Of a stretch of 64,000 nt of DNA, positions 58,601-64,000 are shown one piece after another. A program made the translations under genes and the position numbers. Location of the stretch: NCBI RefSeq assembly GCF_000327385.1, contig NW_008709027.1:2281952-2345951 (forward strand), given 5' to 3'. Each line of letters begins with the position of its first letter. The first letter of the stretch is position 1. This DNA is from Lottia gigantea. Its lineage: Eukaryota; Mollusca; Gastropoda; Lottiidae. The notes under the pieces were generated by a model. That model was not told where the DNA came from. It ran no database searches and saw nothing but the letters and a program-made list of their open reading frames with translations.

Positions 58601-59202
58601 ACCTATTGTTGTATTTTCAGAAACTTTTATGATATTGGGACGAACTTTCAAAGCATCATAATCACAATCTGAAATGATAACAGAAATTCAAGAACAATAA
58701 TGTTAAATATATTTGTTTTAAATGTATCAAATGACAGGAAATAGCATTCTAACCATGATTCGCATTATTCATGGATCTAGACGGACAGTCGCTTTAATTG
58801 ATATCAAATGATGGGAACGTTTAAAAAAAAAAGACGTATAAACGCGAATTTACGGAAGCGTATTAGTACGGAAGTGTATTAGGGCCATTCAATTTTTTTT
58901 TTTTTTTAATTTTGAATTGGAATACAAGATCCGAAATAATTAGAACCCGTCACCCTCAAAATGTACACGGAATACTAGTGTATTTAATCAGATCGATATG
59001 CTATGAACCATCTTGAAATCTATAAACAAACAGATATATTGTGCCACTGTGTAATAGCTTTTGTTAATCAAAAACTGGAAACATGCTATGTGTGATTTAC
59101 AAGAATTATTTATAATATGTTTTATTCTTTACCTGTACGTCCTCTGGTAATACTGGCCAATATAATTAATAATATGTTCAAGCCATTTATTTTGTTAATC
59201 AT
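21563..59202 (-). CDS. Giant non-classical cadherin, cadherin-23-like architecture (3511 aa, 62 exons)
   Basis: ATG at 59202-59200, stop at 21565-21563. Exons 1-31 in order: 59133-59202, 58603-58668, 58136-58287, 57327-57377, 56669-56752, 55819-55908, 55446-55550, 50698-50820, 49942-50035, 49604-49701, 49309-49485, 49005-49142, 48683-48850, 48062-48252, 47728-47857, 47477-47568, 47064-47151, 46636-46767, 46189-46247, 45589-45844, 45093-45311, 44744-44829, 44110-44269, 43810-43909, 43424-43545, 42926-43232, 42538-42770, 42138-42318, 41760-41899, 39289-40590, 38866-38970. Exons 32-62 are listed in the block entries below. All borders are GT/AG and all phases match. Product: signal peptide, about 29-30 EC repeats (DxNDN, LDRE, DxD Ca2+ motifs), membrane-adjacent region, one helix (3272-3293), tail ending DTDL. 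A Ca2+-dependent adhesion protein of the cell surface. The lack of EGF/LamG argues against Fat. Cadherin-23 is the best fit; Dachsous-like is the alternative. Confidence 0.9.
22092..23910 (-). other. Intron 61 of the cadherin gene
   Basis: 1.8 kb, AT-rich. It contains a short copy of a dispersed repeat family (22655-22832). No further exon is needed: exon 61 (phase 2) joins exon 62 directly and in frame. Confidence 0.6.
22655..22832. mobile_element. Dispersed repeat, short copy (family with GTGGGCGTATAAAAA end)
   Basis: Begins with tagcttgccaggcaaggtaa and cataccccc, continues 'aacagttcatcaaattt' and ends ttgtgggcgtataaaaatc. The start and the end match those of the copy at 25412-26341, without its internal tandem units. 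Confidence 0.6.
23911..24024 (-). CDS. Cadherin exon 61: start of the cytoplasmic tail
   Basis: Reads VQEAKQNKIQMALMARQKIS, then RETTFSDTICDSDSAVMEL. The frame is fixed by phase-2 junctions on both sides. The Gln/Lys/Arg-rich start suggests a helix just inside the membrane. No catenin-binding motif of classical cadherins is seen. Confidence 0.85.
24197..24394 (-). CDS. Cadherin exon 60: juxtamembrane region and transmembrane helix (residues 3232-3297)
   Basis: Reads EVRRKKKAIEELFSKG, then TPIKITNDEGSIGIPE, then the helix MTLLGLACAIFVGSVISIVI (3272-3293), followed by RSW. GxxxG-like small residues (GLACAIFVGS) could support helix packing. Only this segment of the C-terminal part is long and hydrophobic enough to span the membrane. 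Donor gtaagt, phase 2. Confidence 0.92.
24699..27868 (-). CDS. Cadherin exons 56-59: last EC repeat and membrane-adjacent domain (residues 3080-3231)
   Basis: Exons 27668-27868, 26485-26573, 25009-25104 and 24699-24770. Exon 56 carries ANDPDDGDDFNIEY and ends SNISLK. Exon 57 is required for phase and reads IYVVPNGDRYILTGNITLPV. Exons 57-60 then show an order compatible with strand-helix-strand-strand-helix-strand: NITLPVFV, NYQEMFLKNLSAILNM, TVELDNV, TDVYIKASYR, a long basic helix (HVIQREVRRKKKAIEELF) and TPIKITND. This is the ferredoxin-like plan of the membrane-adjacent domain known in protocadherin-15 and expected in cadherin-23. The fold assignment is inferred. Confidence 0.8.
25412..26341. 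mobile_element. Dispersed repeat, long copy with internal tandem units, in cadherin intron 57
   Basis: Starts gcttgccagacaaagtaaca then tacgcccac, and ends gtgggcgcataaaaa. The two ends are inverted (TACGCCCAC against GTGGGCGCA). The middle holds three to four units of about 155-160 bases with phrases gggcaataactctgaaa, accaagtttcatcaagatc and ggataaaaactgtagtctc, then gacggacggacggacatggg near the right end. Such repeats are familiar from mollusc genomes (from memory). Confidence 0.7.
26851..27539. mobile_element. Dispersed repeat, third copy, in cadherin intron 56
   Basis: Begins cacagccatatacgccctcc and ends gtgggcgtataaaaa, the same terminal theme as the copies at 22655 and 25412 but with a different interior: two diverged blocks starting 'acatccattttaagtttcatc' (about 26900 and 27205), each followed by 'aaaatcggttgaaaactaag'. 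A run of GACGGACC-type octamers (27427-27492) lies near the right end. Confidence 0.7.
27427..27492. repeat. GACGGACC-type short tandem repeat
   Basis: Runs of gacggacggaccgatcgacc and related octamers inside the third dispersed-repeat copy. CpG-rich in an AT-rich background. Confidence 0.85.
27869..28654 (-). other. Intron 55 of the cadherin gene, with an inverted-repeat element
   Basis: 786 bases. The middle (28407-28603) is a GC-richer element with imperfect terminal inverted repeats. The part near 28220-28320 is also GC-richer than the surroundings but not recognised. Confidence 0.55.
28407..28603. mobile_element. Small inverted-repeat (MITE-like) element
   Basis: The left end reads ggtacacaaacggtcttggt then cgtcgatttttgccgcc. 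The right end, inverted, reads ggcacactaacagtctttgt then cgccgatttttgccggcc. The two ends of about 37 bases match at roughly four of five positions. At about 200 bases in total it encodes no protein, as expected of a non-autonomous DNA element. No clear target duplication was seen. Confidence 0.55.
28655..30459 (-). CDS. Cadherin exons 51-55: divergent EC repeats with a furin-like site (residues 2803-3079)
   Basis: Exons: 30205-30459, 29780-29922, 29431-29584, 29075-29212, 28655-28794. The repeats here are divergent. Linkers after exon 51 (INSTTPQF) and in exon 53 (VRQPNVKF) lack the DxNDN core, while exon 54 has SLDREITSQY and exon 55 DENDNPPYF. Exon 54 ends SSRRRRE (Arg at 3028-3031), matching the furin rule R-x-K/R-R. 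Cleavage there would leave a long N-terminal part and a short membrane stub. Confidence 0.87.
30758..32694 (-). CDS. Cadherin exons 45-50: EC24-EC27 region (residues 2559-2802)
   Basis: Exons: 32585-32694, 32331-32438, 31939-32113, 31656-31750, 31210-31350, 30758-30860. Motifs: VLNRELNDKYL, DENDSTPKF, ARDLDSGRNG, ADREEEDEF, DENDNAPVI and ATDADSNLNG. All six exons are in phase. The frame around 31769-31938 beyond exon 47's donor is intron read-through and not coding. Confidence 0.88.
33301..35003 (-). CDS. Cadherin exons 42-44: EC21-EC24 region (residues 2193-2558)
   Basis: Exons 34757-35003, 34148-34417 and 33301-33882. Motifs: DKNDEAPQF, FDKDNDGNSS, GLDREIEDKY, DANDEPPKF, ATDRDIGFNG, FDRENMTEY, DVNDNDPVF, and a degenerate linker (VIEAEVLKF) near the end of exon 44. 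CLEHTCPIHTY in exon 44 has two cysteines five residues apart. Exon 44 (582 bases) is the second largest exon. Intron 42 holds a foldback repeat and intron 43 long homopolymers. Confidence 0.9.
33959..34014. repeat. Poly-G / poly-T homopolymer patch in cadherin intron 43
   Basis: A run of about 14 G near 33960-33973, followed by a run of about 26 T at 33989-34014. Such runs are prone to sequencing error. Confidence 0.85.
34461..34735. repeat. Rearranged foldback palindrome with (TA)n core in cadherin intron 42
   Basis: The block catcaaaattaataagaatc through ggttcactggtatata (34488-34570) recurs inverted at 34650-34733 with one or two differences. A second pair (gactacagcatatatata through gcaaaaac, 34461-34487) recurs inverted at 34603-34633. 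Order: A, B, (TA)n, A', (TA)n, B'. Transcribed RNA could fold into a long hairpin. B' ends only about 24 bases from the exon 42 donor. Confidence 0.9.
35295..38970 (-). CDS. Cadherin exons 31-41: EC17-EC21 region (residues 1739-2192)
   Basis: Exons: 38866-38970, 38404-38568, 38021-38134, 37720-37836, 37158-37251, 36870-36988, 36678-36768, 36297-36427, 35982-36101, 35583-35708, 35295-35474. Motifs in order: ALDRETVDTY, DINDCPPYF, KLDRENISSF, DVNDMVPVF, ATDQDISDRG, DLDRETTSEY, DVNDNSPKF, ANDDDIDENS, ALDREQQGL, DINDNPPRF and VTDIDYGING. Nearly all borders fall between repeats or at their midpoints, and most junctions are phase 0. Well-conserved Ca2+ sites suggest a rigid section. Confidence 0.9.
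39289..40590 (-). CDS. Cadherin exon 30: one 1302-base exon with about four EC repeats (residues 1305-1738)
   Basis: Starts VIASDADTPIDQLTFNLLNH and ends FSLGLDN. Linkers inside are DENEHPPVL, DSNTSPVF, a degenerate DIFEAPRW, and a strongly divergent one around FCPVFVPVHVPED. Ca2+ motifs ASDKDFSNNG and ATDKDYGSSG are intact. A cysteine pair (QACNSRNILLC) falls in the most divergent repeat. It is by far the largest exon of the gene: the neighbours average about 140 bases, so four repeats without an intron are unusual here. Confidence 0.92.
40591..41759 (-). other. Intron 29 of the cadherin gene, with mobile-element insertions
   Basis: 1.17 kb with a GC-richer central part (40800-41550). It contains a 5'-truncated SINE (41322-41551) and, to its left, a stretch with open frames on both strands (40839-41216 minus, 40971-41162 plus). 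The plus-strand frame (KYWVKEVHGRAVCVKC) faintly resembles a BED zinc finger of hAT transposases, too weakly to call. Confidence 0.5.
41322..41551 (+). mobile_element. 5'-truncated SINE with 14-bp target-site duplication
   Basis: Shares body and tail with the SINE at 1114-1440 (inverted there) but lacks the tRNA-like head. It starts at 'atgcaggtgagagg' and ends in a (ATTTC)-type tail. The 14-base sequence TATAACGATATTAA flanks it exactly on both sides (41308-41321 and 41552-41565), the mark of LINE-machinery retroposition. The perfect duplication suggests a fairly recent insertion. Confidence 0.85.
41760..44269 (-). CDS. Cadherin exons 23-29: EC9-EC13 region (residues 890-1304)
   Basis: Motifs in order: VHAKDNDTT, DVNDNYPVF (exon 24), ATDKDTGSN, NTNDNAPTF (exon 26), AVDADQDDL, TVNEYSPRF (exon 27), AVDNDTGIDGD and NINDKAPRF (exon 29). 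Exon 27 uses the acceptor gacgttag (upper edge 42770) and not the closer tttcag, because only the former is in phase with exon 26 and gives SNIRDFRITDRG. Many N-x-S/T sequons are present (for example NVTIYI, NQTSG and NTTIF). Confidence 0.88.
44293..44580. repeat. 26-bp tandem repeat beside the exon 23 acceptor
   Basis: About 11 copies of tctaatatggttcgaaatag followed by cttgtt (26 bases), almost identical, with occasional G or C variants in 'tagc'. The array begins about 24 bases upstream (in transcript sense) of exon 23 and fills most of the 474-base intron 22, covering the zone where the branch point is expected. Confidence 0.95.
44744..47568 (-). CDS. Cadherin exons 16-22: EC6-EC9 region (residues 580-889)
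   Basis: Motifs in order: ATDPDITDGN, TLDREIISLY, DINDHNPVF (exon 18), ASDSDIGSN, LIDREERDVYD, DINDNSPIF (exon 20), ATDRDIGVNN and DVNNNVPIF (exon 22). Exon 20 starts at 45844, because the acceptor tttcgtag there gives LLTPRGTTTP in phase; the nearer AG at 45862 would run into a stop. One repeat carries cysteines (GDVCVKDN and YIGCTECNN), an uncommon feature that could form a local disulphide. Confidence 0.88.
47728..50820 (-). CDS. Cadherin exons 8-15: EC2-EC6 region (residues 207-579)
   Basis: Eight in-phase exons. Linker motifs in order are DVDDQSPRF (exon 8), DVNDHHPIM (exon 11), DINDNKPIF (exon 13) and DVNIGPPNI (exon 15). Other Ca2+ motifs are IDRDSFN, ASDSDIG, ILDREETE and ANDSDIGNNG. 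The last linker lacks the N-D-N core (DVNIG), so Ca2+ binding and rigidity at that junction are probably reduced. Exons: 50698-50820, 49942-50035, 49604-49701, 49309-49485, 49005-49142, 48683-48850, 48062-48252, 47728-47857. Confidence 0.88.
51107..55300. repeat. 28-bp minisatellite, about 4.2 kb as assembled
   Basis: Unit: aaactacttctaatgacatg followed by atgcccat (28 bases). About 140 units are present, with recurring variants (gacacg, gtgatac, cattaactattt) and frequent truncated units of about 15 bases (aaactacttctaatg). Larger blocks recur, for example the one containing ctagtgacgtgatacccata near 51390, 51700 and 52165. From about 50880 to 51106 and after 55300 the same theme continues in decayed form, typical of an array that grows in its centre and decays at its edges. 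Confidence 0.95.
53112..53266. other. Assembly gap (155 Ns) inside the minisatellite
   Basis: A run of N inside the tandem array. The 702 bases to its right (53267-53968) repeat the 702 bases to its left (52410-53111) at a constant offset of 857; reading through, I noticed a single difference. Open reading frames reported across the Ns are meaningless. Confidence 0.98.
55446..59202 (-). CDS. Cadherin exons 1-7: signal peptide, EC1 and start of EC2 (residues 1-206)
   Basis: Exon 1 encodes MINKINGLNILLIILASITR, a classic signal peptide, with cleavage likely near GRT-D. Mature EC1 starts CDYDALKVRPNIIKVSENTT and contains two further cysteines (NCYNF and SECRFLITC), so one or two disulphides are possible. 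A DLNEYPPVF linker (exon 5) closes EC1. EC2 carries ANDKDKENQYIIYKL. EC1 has LDAE in place of LDRE. Exons are small (51-152 bases). Long introns separate exons 3 and 4 (57378-58135), 5 and 6 (55909-56668) and 7 and 8 (50821-55445). Confidence 0.85.
56753..58135 (-). other. Introns 3 and 4 of the cadherin gene (interrupted by exon 4 at 57327-57377)
   Basis: AT-rich sequence, apart from the 51-base exon 4 with acceptor tttcag and donor gtaagt. No repeat or other gene was recognised. Confidence 0.55.
59133..59202 (-). CDS. Cadherin exon 1: start codon and signal peptide
   Basis: The ATG is followed by a hydrophobic core LNILLIILASI, and the donor gtaaag leaves phase 1, which joins GAT-TGT in exon 2. 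A possible 5' UTR acceptor (tttatag) lies at about 59233, so the true first exon may be further upstream. An eight-codon upstream ORF (ATG at 59225-59223) ends in a TGA that overlaps this ATG. Confidence 0.85.
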
Positions 59203-59688
59203 TTTAACTTTTCCACATTAATCATACTATATCTATAAAATAAAGATACGTTAACACTCACTAACGATATAATTACTAGAAAGGTACGTTCATAAGTTTA
59301 TGAAATTCAATCTATCACATGTTACCATATATTAATGATTATGGAGGTATAACGTTGCCAAAATTGCCGATTGTACTGCAGCTTTAAAATATCAATGTCG
59401 TCATTACAAAATGCATTTGTCAATGCTGCAAAGTACAATTGTCGAATTGTAAAAATACAAATGTATAATCAGTATTCTCCAAAATCCAATGAAATGCAAC
59501 ACGAATGCAGGTGATATTAAGCAGCATTGACAAATGCACATATCTCGACAAAATTGCATACCATAATTAATTAATTTTTCTCAATTCTATCACTTTTTAC
59601 TGATATTTCTTTCAAATTCGTGGAAAGAATTCAAATTGTTTTTATACATTACATTTGTGTATACATATTATCTTGAATTGTACCAGAA

Positions 59689-60006
59689 TTATGGAATCTG
59701 GTGTTCAATTATGGTACAAGTTGAGATAATACCTCCAAAGTGGGAGGGCCGGGCTAGTTGTTCGAATCTGACTCGAACCCTACGTGATACAGTCCGAACC
59801 AGGTAAGGAGGACAGGGCCGGTTATCAAACATCACAAATTCGAACGATCCGGAGTTTGCCTCCGCCAAACTATGCAGCCTAGCGTCAGATATCGTCTCTT
59901 TCAGTTCTAATACATCAGTTAATCCATCGAAAACTTTCGACGTAAAATGTCTATGTTCTTCAATACTGATGGCATATGGGTACCAAATCACATCAAAAAT
60001 TGACAC
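59689..60006 (-). CDS. Unidentified GC-richer open reading frame (105 codons)
   Basis: The minus frame reads HRHFTSKVFDGLTDVLELKE through PCPPYLVRTVSRRVRVRFEQ to LARPSHFGG. The composition is coding-like against its surroundings, but two plus-strand frames are also long (one reads EIIPPKWEGRASCSNLTRTL and ends at a gtaagg that could be a donor). It may be a lone exon, a retroposed fragment or part of a mobile element. No family was recognised and the strand is uncertain. Confidence 0.2.
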   Translation of the reverse strand: MSIFDVIWYPYAISIEEHRHFTSKVFDGLTDVLELKETISDARLHSLAEANSGSFEFVMFDNRPCPPYLVRTVSRRVRVRFEQLARPSHFGGIISTCTIIEHQIP

Positions 60007-61799
60007 AAACTTGTTTTCTATGATTGTCTAAAATCTATTTTCAGGATAAAAATGTCATTTTTGCCCTCCACACTGTAGATTGAACTGTCGAACCAAAGTG
60101 TTGACACCCCAAAACCCCCTGCCCCCCACACCCTCCGACTTTTGGCTAGGCACAGGCCTGATAACGACGATGGTTTTTATGTCCTCATTCATAGCAAGGT
60201 GTGGTAATTGTATTTATTATAACTTTGTTCTTATCTATGGATTGGGTTGAAACATTCTTGATAGGATAATGATATGATCAGAGTACAGTATTTAATAAAT
60301 ATGATATATTCGGATTGAAATTGGTCTAGAAAATTTGAATACTGATGTGGTTCAATCATATCTCAAAGATAAATAACTGATTGTTCTATGGATGGAAACT
60401 ATATCTTGAGTTGCCATGGAGGTCCACAACTTCTTGTGTTTCATTTCAACGAGAAGAGAATATGTTAGACCGACTGTTTCTGAACAAGTTAGAAAACGAA
60501 GTTGTTGTAAAACAAAAATAAGCATATGTATCCACACGCATGAAAATCTCTGTCGTTGGTGTACAATATATACATTGCAAATTCATTAATAACATTTAAT
60601 AAACAGTTTTGAATGATCTGAAAGCCAACATACATTTAGTAACTTCTACTTAAATGTTGATAGGAATACCAAACTTTATGGTCATTTGTTAGTCATTTAA
60701 GAAGTAAGGATTTGTAAGCCTACTATTTTGCTGTGTTCGGATATTCAATTGATGTATTTACTCTCATCTGAGAATGTAATATTTTGGTTTATGAAAGAAA
60801 GAATAAAAAAAACCGAATTTATGGGTAGACTTAACTTGACGTTTAAAGGGTGTTCCAGTCGACCTTATGATTAGTAGAATCTAAGAGCAACTGTTTCTTC
60901 AAAGACTTCTTATATCAACTGACAACAGGCAATAGACAACAAATTGGTCAAGTGCACTAAATATCCAGTGATAAATCTCTAAAAAATCAATAGAAATAAG
61001 TTGGTCGAATTAAAGCGAGAAAAATTATTATCCCGACAGATTATGTTAATGGATTTTATGAATTGCAAATTAATAATTTAAAGCAAAAATCAAACAAGAG
61101 AAGGAACAGACTATTCAGGTGTCTAATACTATCGTTATTTACAGTCATGATTATTAGAATAACAAACAAAAAATAAACTTACATAATGAATAAAATTGAA
61201 AAAATGTAACAAATTTATCCTTAGTATGAATACACTTTTGATAACGATATAAAATTTTATATCAAATATCTTTGATAAGAATAAATCGTGATACTTTATC
61301 AGTTATATTATATTATGAGACTATCCTCCAATAAACTTCTATATCATATTGCTGACAAATCTATGTAATTTGCCAATTTATTTTAGTCATTGACATTAGC
61401 GACATACAATTTAATCACAATTTGCATGATAAAAGCGTAAACAAATATTATTTGTCATTTAATGGTTAATGCTTCCTAATTTTTCATTAAAACATAATAT
61501 TAACAGGTGAAAAGTGCTTAGGTATAACTTTATTTTTAAGGTACAAAGCACTTTTAACTCTATTATGAAAATCAAGGACAACGATCGAGCCACTTAAGTT
61601 TTTGAATAGAATATTGATCTAAACCTTTCAGTTATCACACTAATAGATTGAAGATTTCTGTCTAATTGGAGCATCGTAATTTTGATTTGCATTTCAGACT
61701 AGGATCAAATTCATATTAGATTTCGTATTTCATTGTTCTCTACATCTTTTTGTGAGAGGGGCAAATTTTGACAACTTGGATTAAGACTGTTCAATTAAT

Positions 61800-62700
61800 C
61801 CCTCAGTCCCACTGGGCTTTGTGATGGTTTGCGAACCATTGGCGACGGAAAAAGTGGACAATCTCAATGCTTTGCAATGATATACGCAGAATGTTCGCCG
61901 TGCATCTGCGATGATCGCAAAGCATCCTTCTTATTGAATCGCGACATCTTCGAAAGTGTGTAAAAAAATTCAATTTGGCAGATCGTTTGTGAACATTTTT
62001 ATCCCATAACCCTTCGCCATTAAAATTATAACGGCGACTTGACGACATTGCCGTTTCATCTGTTACACGCCGCCGAGCGTTTTAAGACATGTTTTCGTCG
62101 CTGACTTTCATTTTTAAAATGTTATCCAACCATAAGTGACGATCTATAAACGTTTCAAAACATTTGTCTGGCTTGCCACCACGCAATGAGAATGAACAGC
62201 TGCTCAACTAGATGAGTGGGTTGGGAATTTTTTTTTAAAATATGCCTTGTGCAATTTTATCTGGGGCCGGGAACCCCCTTAGGGTTGAGGTCCGGTTCAA
62301 CCAGTTCCTGTGGTAGTTAGGCCACTGAGAATGGTCTCATCTAGATCCAATAACGCCTCCTGGCTATTGCTCTTCTCCAAAACACCAATAACAGGAATAG
62401 GAAAGCTTGTAACTCTTGCTGTCTTCTCTATACAAAGCTAATGCTTGTTCTTCCATTCTAAGAATGGCCAGACAACTCAAGTTACGCACCTCCCATCCCC
62501 CCATTACACATACACATACATGTCAACATATCGGGGGACATTCGACTACGCTATGGTTAGCGGATAGTCGCCAAATAGTTGAGAAGATTCTGCGAACCTT
62601 CGCTAAACATTGCTGAATATTTTCCAATAAATCGGCAAGTCGTCGACTATCGCAGACCATCGCCGATACATAAATTCCTAATAGGAATTCCTGAGGTATT
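61800..62700. repeat. GC-richer island, probably decayed mobile-element sequence
   Basis: CpG-rich phrases such as gatggtttgcgaaccattgg (61823) and cgactatcgcagaccatcgc (62644) recall each other in inverted orientation, as do several gcgaa/ttcgc words. This suggests a decayed inverted-repeat element or nested insertions. I cannot define its ends. The plus-strand ORF at 62416-62616 and the minus-strand ORF at 61803-62048 are not protein-like. Confidence 0.3.
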
Positions 62701-64000
62701 AGAAACTTTCTTTGTGTAGGTTTTTATTTCTTGGGCGAGTCATATGTCAGTGAAGAAGCTGTCTTGGTGGTTATCGAAAAAATACTCATCGTTCATTCAG
62801 ATATCTGGCTTTGTAGTTTCATTAAATGATTGATCATATAAAGTTATCGGCTTCTATCTAGTAAACACGTAGCTGGTATTGGCATACATTAGCGCTTTCA
62901 GAATCCCAAGTATTTTTTTATCTATTTTCTGTTGTCTAGAATTTTCCTGGGTCACCAGTATTGTGACACAGACATTAGATAATCAATCAATTTGAACTGG
63001 TATTTTGTTAATAATTGAATTATGACAGCTACAAATTTTAGGTATGTGGAAAGAGATGTCGAATTGACAACCCAGTTGCAGATGGCATCAGGTGTTCCTG
63101 AAGAGTGAGCATATCCGGACTCGCATGCGACCCACTTTATATAGTGGTGCTAAAATGAAAAGTATTTATTATTCGGAAGGTTAACCTCAAATATAAGAAC
63201 GGAAAGCATGTGTAAAAGATAGATTGATTTGAATTTGATAAGTTCCAAAATGGAATGAAGATCCGTGTTTAATTTGGATGTAGGAATATTACATTTCAGA
63301 AATTTATTGTTTTTTTTTTAATTTTTAATTTTTATTTCTAAACCATTTCTCACAATAGCAGAGACTAAATCAAATTTCCCTGATATTATTCATATTCGGT
63401 TTATTAGAACATTTATAGCACAGAAACAGCAAAGTAATTTTCCAAATACCAGTTCATTCTGATTGAAAGTGGATTCGTTTATGATTTGTTTCAAATAGTC
63501 CAAAATTACATTATCAAAGATAGATCAAAAAAACAGGAAATTATAATTGAGTTTTTCTTCAGAACAAAATCTATACCACAGTCCATTGATATAAATCAAT
63601 CTGGATCACAAAACATAATTAATGTTCCTATTGGTAAAATGATACATCTGAAGAAATAATACTAATCTAACTTTAATTACAAGGAAAAAAACAATATTTC
63701 CTTACCATTTTGATTTGAAATCAATCCATCCATTTTATAGTGTATTTTACCTGATTTATTCCAATGAAGAACAAAGGGAATCATAGTCCTTTAAAAGTAT
63801 AAGTAGAAAATAATTATAGAAATCCTTTAAAAGTATACGTAGAAAATGATTTAATGTCACTTTACCTCTCAATATTCCATATCTCTATTCCAATAATCAT
63901 TATAAATATACATGATAATTTTTTGACAAAAAACAAAACACATCATCTCCTCGATTCTTATCTATGTAACGTATCACTATGTCTTCTATCAAATATTCAA

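Larger units (their letters stand above)
59203..64000. other. Upstream flank of the cadherin gene; no supported gene
   Basis: Mostly AT-rich. Promoter and 5' UTR exons of the cadherin gene are expected here but could not be placed, beyond a possible acceptor at about 59233. Two GC-richer islands (59690-60005 and 61800-62700) stand out and are listed separately. I see no tRNA or rRNA gene. Confidence 0.5.

Noticed and set aside
59715-59815. APCDD1-like similarity of the plus-strand phrase IIPPKWEGRASCSNLTRTL
   Set aside because: The resemblance covers only a few residues, the following sequence does not continue it, and the opposite strand is equally open.
62270-62330. tRNA-like sequence (ggttcaacc) as a tRNA gene or SINE head
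   Set aside because: A B-box-like word alone. I could not find a matching A box or a cloverleaf.

Overview
The window is animal nuclear DNA: AT-rich, with short exons flanked by GT/AG splice sites, long introns, a signal-peptide cadherin and a two-C2-domain synaptotagmin-like protein. A lophotrochozoan, most likely a mollusc, is suggested by dispersed repeats carrying phrases such as 'gggcaataactctgaaa' and runs of GACGGACC. I remember these as common in mollusc genomes, so this is an inference and not a search result. No viral element, CRISPR array or rRNA/tRNA gene was seen.

Layout. (1) Bases 1-132 (+) look like the last codons of a gene entering from the left, followed by AT-rich intergenic DNA with one tRNA-derived SINE. 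(2) Bases 3553-18798 (+) hold an eight-exon gene for a predicted 537-residue single-pass membrane protein with tandem C2 domains. Its N-terminus is made of His/Asp-rich decapeptide repeats. All seven exon junctions agree in phase. Its introns contain a G-quadruplex-like motif, a LINE 3' fragment, a run of decoy splice acceptors and a 52-bp minisatellite. (3) The minus strand from 59202 down to 21563 holds a giant cadherin gene that I could reconstruct in full: 62 coding exons, all 61 junctions in phase, 10,536 coding bases, 3511 residues. It has a signal peptide, about 29-30 cadherin (EC) repeats, a likely membrane-adjacent domain, one transmembrane helix and a cytoplasmic tail of about 217 residues ending in a class I PDZ ligand (DTDL). 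The layout is closest to cadherin-23-type long cadherins. There are no EGF or laminin-G modules of the Fat type. (4) Bases 59203-64000 lie upstream of the cadherin gene, with no gene I can support.

The two main genes converge. Candidate poly(A) signals sit near 20617 (+) and 20917-20948 (-), so the 3' ends lie within about 300 bases of each other. Both encode single-pass membrane proteins, but nothing in the sequence shows that they act together.

The cadherin introns are rich in repeats: a 28-bp minisatellite of about 4.2 kb that contains an assembly gap, a 26-bp array against a splice acceptor, a foldback palindrome with TA repeats, a small inverted-repeat element, three copies of a mollusc-type repeat family and a SINE with a 14-bp target-site duplication. 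The roughly 700 bases on the left of the assembly gap are almost exactly repeated on its right, which points to a false duplication at a contig join.
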